From NCBI GenBank assembly GCA_963822595.1, contig CAWGIG010000005.1, forward strand, positions 372,001 through 436,000: 64,000 bases of DNA. Reading direction: 5' to 3'. Under the pieces are notes generated by a model, which was not told the DNA's origin, made no database searches, and saw only the letters and a program-made list of their open reading frames with translations. Made by a program: the position numbers and the translations under genes. How positions within the stretch are numbered: position 1 is the stretch's first letter; each line of letters opens with the position of its first letter. This DNA comes from CAVRUH01 sp963822595. Lineage in GTDB: Bacteria; Chlamydiota; Chlamydiia; Chlamydiales; Waddliaceae. Positions 61,555 through 64,000 of this stretch are shown in pieces.

Positions 61555-62135
61555 AATAGGGATACCATTTCGTTGCGGTTCACGACGCTATCTTTTCCAA
61601 ACCAAATTTTCCAGAGGGCAACTGCAAAATCTTCGCTTTGTACAGTTCCGACTTTCGCGCCGTTGACGTGGAGTTCTATGACTCCTCCGGGAAACCAGCG
61701 GAGATCATGGACATCATTCACTTTTACTGCTGTAAATAAACTTAGAAAATCACTTACAACAGGTTTCAGTGCTGTTTTCTGATCATTAGGAATATTTTTG
61801 GAGAGCGATTCGTTCAAAATATTTGTAAACTTTTGTTTATCGACTTTTTGCATAAAAATTTGGGTGAGTTGTTTGGCCTTTGAAGGGTCCAACATCTGGT
61901 CTATCCCTTTTTCTTTCGAGGGATTCTCAATATAACTGGCGATGCTATAGACTTTGACAATGAATTTTTTTCGGGTGGACGCTCCTGTTGCTGATAAAAT
62001 GTAGTTTTTTCCATTAAATTCTACTGTAACTTCTTTTGGAAACATTTTTCCCGAATTCAGATCCTGGAAGTTCTCTTGGCTGCCACCCATCAGACTCATT
62101 GCAGCCAGGGCAACACTAAAATTATGTTTTATCAT
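61551..62135 (-). CDS. Secreted chalcone-isomerase-like protein
   Basis: 194 residues from the ATG at 62133-62135 (GGAG 9 bases upstream). The 54-residue upstream extension of the frame lies inside the palindrome 62197-62297 and is rejected. Signal-peptide-like N-terminus MIKHNFSVALAAMSLMGGS. The body has the CHI-like fold: VEFNGKNYILSATGASTRKK, FIVKVYSIASYIENPSK, IFMQKVDKQKFTNILNESL, and FPGGVIELHVNGAKVGTVQS with FAVALWKIWFGKDSV. Bacterial members are not chalcone isomerases and may bind fatty acids or lipids. Coupled to the HDAC-family gene. Confidence 0.78.
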   Translation of the reverse strand: MIKHNFSVALAAMSLMGGSQENFQDLNSGKMFPKEVTVEFNGKNYILSATGASTRKKFIVKVYSIASYIENPSKEKGIDQMLDPSKAKQLTQIFMQKVDKQKFTNILNESLSKNIPNDQKTALKPVVSDFLSLFTAVKVNDVHDLRWFPGGVIELHVNGAKVGTVQSEDFAVALWKIWFGKDSVVNRNEMVSLL

Positions 62136-62196
62136 CGAAATCTCCATTGAATTATGTATATAGGTATCACATAATATAGCACTAAAGCAATCTTTT

Positions 62197-62297
62197 TTAG
62201 CCACGTAGGTCGCGAAGAGAGGGAAGGACACGCGAAGAAAAACATTTTTTTTAAAAACTTCGCGTGTTCTTCGTTTTCTTCGCGACCTTCGTGGCAA
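62197..62297. repeat. Intergenic palindrome, CGCGAAGA-type arms
   Basis: Left arm TTAGCCACGTAGGTCGCGAAG..ACACGCGAAGA and right arm TCTTCGCGTGTTC..CGCGACCTTCGTGGCAA are reverse complements with a few mismatches. Related to the palindrome at 5872 (both start GCCACG and contain ACACGCGAAGA). It lies between divergent transcription units. Confidence 0.82.
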
Positions 62298-62332
62298 TTT
62301 TTTGTGGGAGAAGAAGATTCGGTGAAAAAAGC

Positions 62333-62362
62333 TTGCACAAAAACGGTAATTTGGAGTATCGT
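62333..62362 (+). promoter_or_regulatory. Promoter of the tRNA-Ala/tRNA-Ile unit
   Basis: TTGCAC (62333-62338), 18-bp spacer, TATCGT (62357-62362), 14 bases before the tRNA-Ala 5' end. Confidence 0.45.
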
Positions 62363-62376
62363 TAGCGTTATATTTT

Positions 62377-62449
62377 GGGGGTTTAGCTCAGTTGGTAGAG
62401 CATCTGATTTGCATTCAGAGGGTCAGGAGTTCGAGTCTCCTAGCCTCCA
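62377..62449 (+). tRNA. tRNA-Ala (TGC anticodon)
   Basis: 73 bases folding into a full cloverleaf. The acceptor GGGGGTT pairs with AGCCTCC (one G-T pair), the D-arm is GCTCAGTTGGTAGAGC, the anticodon stem TCTGA/TCAGA carries loop TTTGCAT with anticodon TGC, and the T-arm is AGGAGTTCGAGTCTCCT. Discriminator A; CCA is not encoded. Confidence 0.97.
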
Positions 62450-62452
62450 AAC

Positions 62453-62526
62453 GCGGCCATAGCTCAGTTGGTTAGAGCGCTACACTGATAATGTAGAGGT
62501 CCCAAGTTCAAGTCTTGGTGGCCGCA
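62453..62526 (+). tRNA. tRNA-Ile (GAT anticodon)
   Basis: 74 bases. Acceptor GCGGCCA pairs with TGGCCGC, D-arm GCTCAGTTGGTTAGAGC, anticodon stem CTACA/TGTAG with loop CTGATAA (GAT), T-arm CCAAGTTCAAGTCTTGG. Discriminator A, no encoded CCA. It lies 3 bases after tRNA-Ala; in many bacteria this pair lies in the 16S-23S spacer, but no rRNA is here. Confidence 0.97.
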
Positions 62527-62533
62527 TAGGTAG

Positions 62534-62555
62534 CTCGGCGTGTCCTCACGCCGAG
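62534..62555 (+). terminator. Hairpin after the tRNA pair
   Basis: CTCGGCGTG-TCCT-CACGCCGAG is a perfect 9-bp stem with a 4-base loop, followed by an AT-rich stretch ending TTCTTTT. It may partly end tRNA transcription or process the tRNA-adk transcript; adk starts 24 bases later. Confidence 0.6.
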
Positions 62556-62578
62556 AATACAATTCTTTTGGAGATCTA

Positions 62579-63225
62579 GTGAATCACAAGCAAAAAGTTA
62601 TTATTCTTTTAGGGCCTCCCGGCTCAGGAAAAGGGACACAAGCTAAAGAATTGTCTCAAAAGCTGTCAATCCCCCATATTTCTACAGGCGATATTTTCAG
62701 AGCGATCATCAAAGGAAATACATCGCTCGGCGAGCAAGCAAGATCTTTCATGAATATCGGCCAGCTAGTGCCCGACGAATTAGTGAATGAAATAGTTGTC
62801 GAACGCTTACACCAACCGGATGCTGCAAATGGCTTCATGCTCGATGGCTACCCAAGGACAATTCCACAGGCTGATGCAATTGGATCCCAGCTAAATGCTG
62901 ATGCTCAGGTCGTGGTCATTAATATTCAGGTCCCTGATGAAACAATTATCAAACGGATTTCCGGAAGGCTTTCCTGCCCTAGCTGCGGCAGTGTCTATAA
63001 TAAATTCTTTTCTCCGCCAAAAAAAGCCGGCATTTGCGATAAATGCGGCGCCGAATTGGTTCAAAGACCTGATGATAGCGCGGAAGTTGTCGTGGAAAGA
63101 CTCCGGGTTTACAATCATCAAACAGCCCCGCTGATCGATTATTATGAGAAGAAAGGTTTTTACTCAACGTCAATGGCGACCGCGATCCGGAAGTCGTTCT
63201 AAACGAAATTATGAAGAAACTTTAG
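62579..63225 (+). CDS. adk: Adenylate kinase, frameshifted near the 3' end
   Basis: GTG start at 62579 after GGAG; the longer frame from 62540 overlaps the tRNA hairpin. P-loop GPPGSGKGTQ (residues about 12-21), STGDIFRAIIKGNTSLGEQA, LDGYPRTIPQADA, a zinc-type LID with four cysteines (CPSCGSVYNKF ... CDKCGAEL) and NHQTAPLIDYYEKKG. The frame as read then ends FYSTSMATAIRKSF at 63202. Adding one T to the run 63157-63161 gives KKGFLLNVNGDRDPEVVLNE then IMKKL and TAG at 63223-63225, the normal terminus of about 215 residues. Adk is essential for AMP/ADP balance, so a homopolymer sequencing error is likely. The corrected end overlaps the convergent gene by 17 bp. Confidence 0.92.
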
Positions 63226-63991
63226 CTAATTCTTGTTCGATAAATTCTTTCAAAGTCTTTCTTGAAAAAATATTGGCCTCTTTAAGGTCATTGACTGTAA
63301 TCAGCCCCAGCTTTTCCAAAGTATTTCTAGCGAGAGAAAAGAGCTTCTCGCGATGCTCCATCCTCTCAGCTTCCGTATGTTTTGAAAGATCAAGATCCAG
63401 TTCCTCAGGTTTTATTATTCCGGGAAGCAATCCTAAGTCTAGGTAGTCTCTAAGATACCAGACCTCCAATTTGGATAAACCTTCGATTGCAGGTTCATCT
63501 TCGCGCAAAGATTCAATTTTTTCTGGGGTGTGGGGGTCGTTATAGATGCGGAAAAGCCTAAGCTTAAGATCGGTATAAAGCCCCGGCGAATTGGGAATAT
63601 GTTTATTTCCTATCGCATGGATTAACATCTTATTCGAGCGATCTTTGGAGACATTCAGATTTTCGATAAGATCGAGTCGGAGGGTATTCCAGGCAAGAGC
63701 AAGAACGATGTTAGCTTTTTCCAAAAGATGATGAAATTGAAGAGAAATTTCATCGATGCGATTGATTATTTCTTGGGCTTCATTTCTGCCGAGTTCGTTG
63801 ACATTGAGGAGTTCTATTTCTCGGGTGATTGAAAAGATTTGGATTTCGAGGTCTTTGATTGTTTCGGTAAATTCGTGACTGAGGAGAGTAATGTGATGTT
63901 GGACCGGTTCGGTGACGCTTTCGTGTTTTAGTATGGCAATCTCTTTTTCGGTGCCAAAAAGGATGAGTTTTGAGAAAATATCGTGGCTCAT
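63209..63991 (-). CDS. Unrecognised helical protein
   Basis: 260 residues starting at the ATG at 63989-63991, 9 bases from the window edge. Mostly helical and acidic: HITLLSHEFTETIKDLEIQI then SITREIELLNVNELGRNEAQ suggests a coiled coil near residues 30-85, and the middle LEKANIVLALAWNTLRLDLIE is amphipathic. C-terminal ARNTLEKLGLITVNDLKEAN and IFSRKTLKEFIEQELAKV resemble a small helix-hairpin-helix-like domain, as in the C-terminus of RNA polymerase alpha (L-G-x-x-T-x-x-D-L...F-G/S-x-K-S/T-L-x-E), but the match is partial. No secretion signal. Function unknown. Confidence 0.7.
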   Translation of the reverse strand: MSHDIFSKLILFGTEKEIAILKHESVTEPVQHHITLLSHEFTETIKDLEIQIFSITREIELLNVNELGRNEAQEIINRIDEISLQFHHLLEKANIVLALAWNTLRLDLIENLNVSKDRSNKMLIHAIGNKHIPNSPGLYTDLKLRLFRIYNDPHTPEKIESLREDEPAIEGLSKLEVWYLRDYLDLGLLPGIIKPEELDLDLSKHTEAERMEHREKLFSLARNTLEKLGLITVNDLKEANIFSRKTLKEFIEQELAKVSS

Positions 63992-64000
63992 ACCGACGAG

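Noticed and set aside
62377..62526. Remains of an rRNA operon around the tRNA-Ala/tRNA-Ile pair
   Set aside because: No 16S or 23S sequence flanks the pair; adk follows directly and a palindrome precedes it.

Overview
The window is a low-to-moderate GC bacterial chromosome segment that looks like an environmental, amoeba-associated chlamydia or a close relative. The reasons are large BTB-domain proteins of eukaryotic type in tandem, many secreted or outer-membrane orphan proteins, a tRNA-Ala(TGC)/tRNA-Ile(GAT) pair that is not inside an rRNA operon, and an adenylate kinase next to a protein of no known family. This placement is inference from gene content; no phylogenetic marker was tested.

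Layout. 1-3389 is the 5' two-thirds or more of an RHS/YD-repeat protein (minus strand, running off the window). 3712-8404 holds envelope genes: a TPR protein, an LptE-like lipoprotein, a small acidic protein, an AI-2E-family permease and a D,D-carboxypeptidase. 8956-14784 holds peptidases (M20, M48, M19), a dicarboxylate/amino-acid symporter and a frameshifted folD. 15390-23439 holds a His-rich metal binder, a Gln/Asn-rich secreted protein, an aquaporin, a three-gene ABC exporter, a decayed tricorn-type protease, mnmA and an outer-membrane barrel. 26962-29898 is an accessory island of toxin-antitoxin-like modules (an orphan MNT nucleotidyltransferase, a HicAB-like pair, a DUF1778/GNAT pair) with BON-domain and acidic secreted proteins.

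Metabolic core. icmF (23706-26894) and a tightly coupled seven-gene operon (30036-37284: acyl-CoA carboxylase beta, AtuA, AtuA ferredoxin-like subunit, MBL hydrolase, branched-chain 2-oxoacid dehydrogenase E1alpha, E1beta, E2) suggest breakdown of valine, leucine and isoleucine skeletons to acyl-CoAs. A guanine-deaminase-like enzyme, an ABM-domain membrane protein, an amino-acid antiporter-like permease, a K+-independent H+-pyrophosphatase and an M32 carboxypeptidase follow. Together these suit an organism that imports and burns host peptides and amino acids.

Putative host-interaction region. 44329-60609 holds a small BTB/T1(KCTD)-like protein with a zinc-finger-like tail, a 549-residue protein with a Tiki/EreA-like C-terminal domain, a small membrane protein and four paralogous 788-1048-residue BTB proteins interrupted by an AAA_14/DUF4143 ATPase whose 3' end is frameshifted. 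This is the strongest candidate for an undescribed system. The right end has a HDAC-family deacetylase, a chalcone-isomerase-like secreted protein, the two tRNAs, adk (frameshifted at its 3' end) and an unrecognised gene.

Non-coding. At least seven intergenic palindromes interrupt the gene order. Two are copies of a complex ~530-bp element with nested hairpins and a 135-bp asymmetric core (8405-8930 and 14788-15322, opposite orientation). The others are simpler palindromes whose arms are built of short repeated oligomers. Three single-base indels (folD, adk, the AAA ATPase) point either to residual assembly errors or to real gene decay. No rRNA, CRISPR array or transposase gene was seen.
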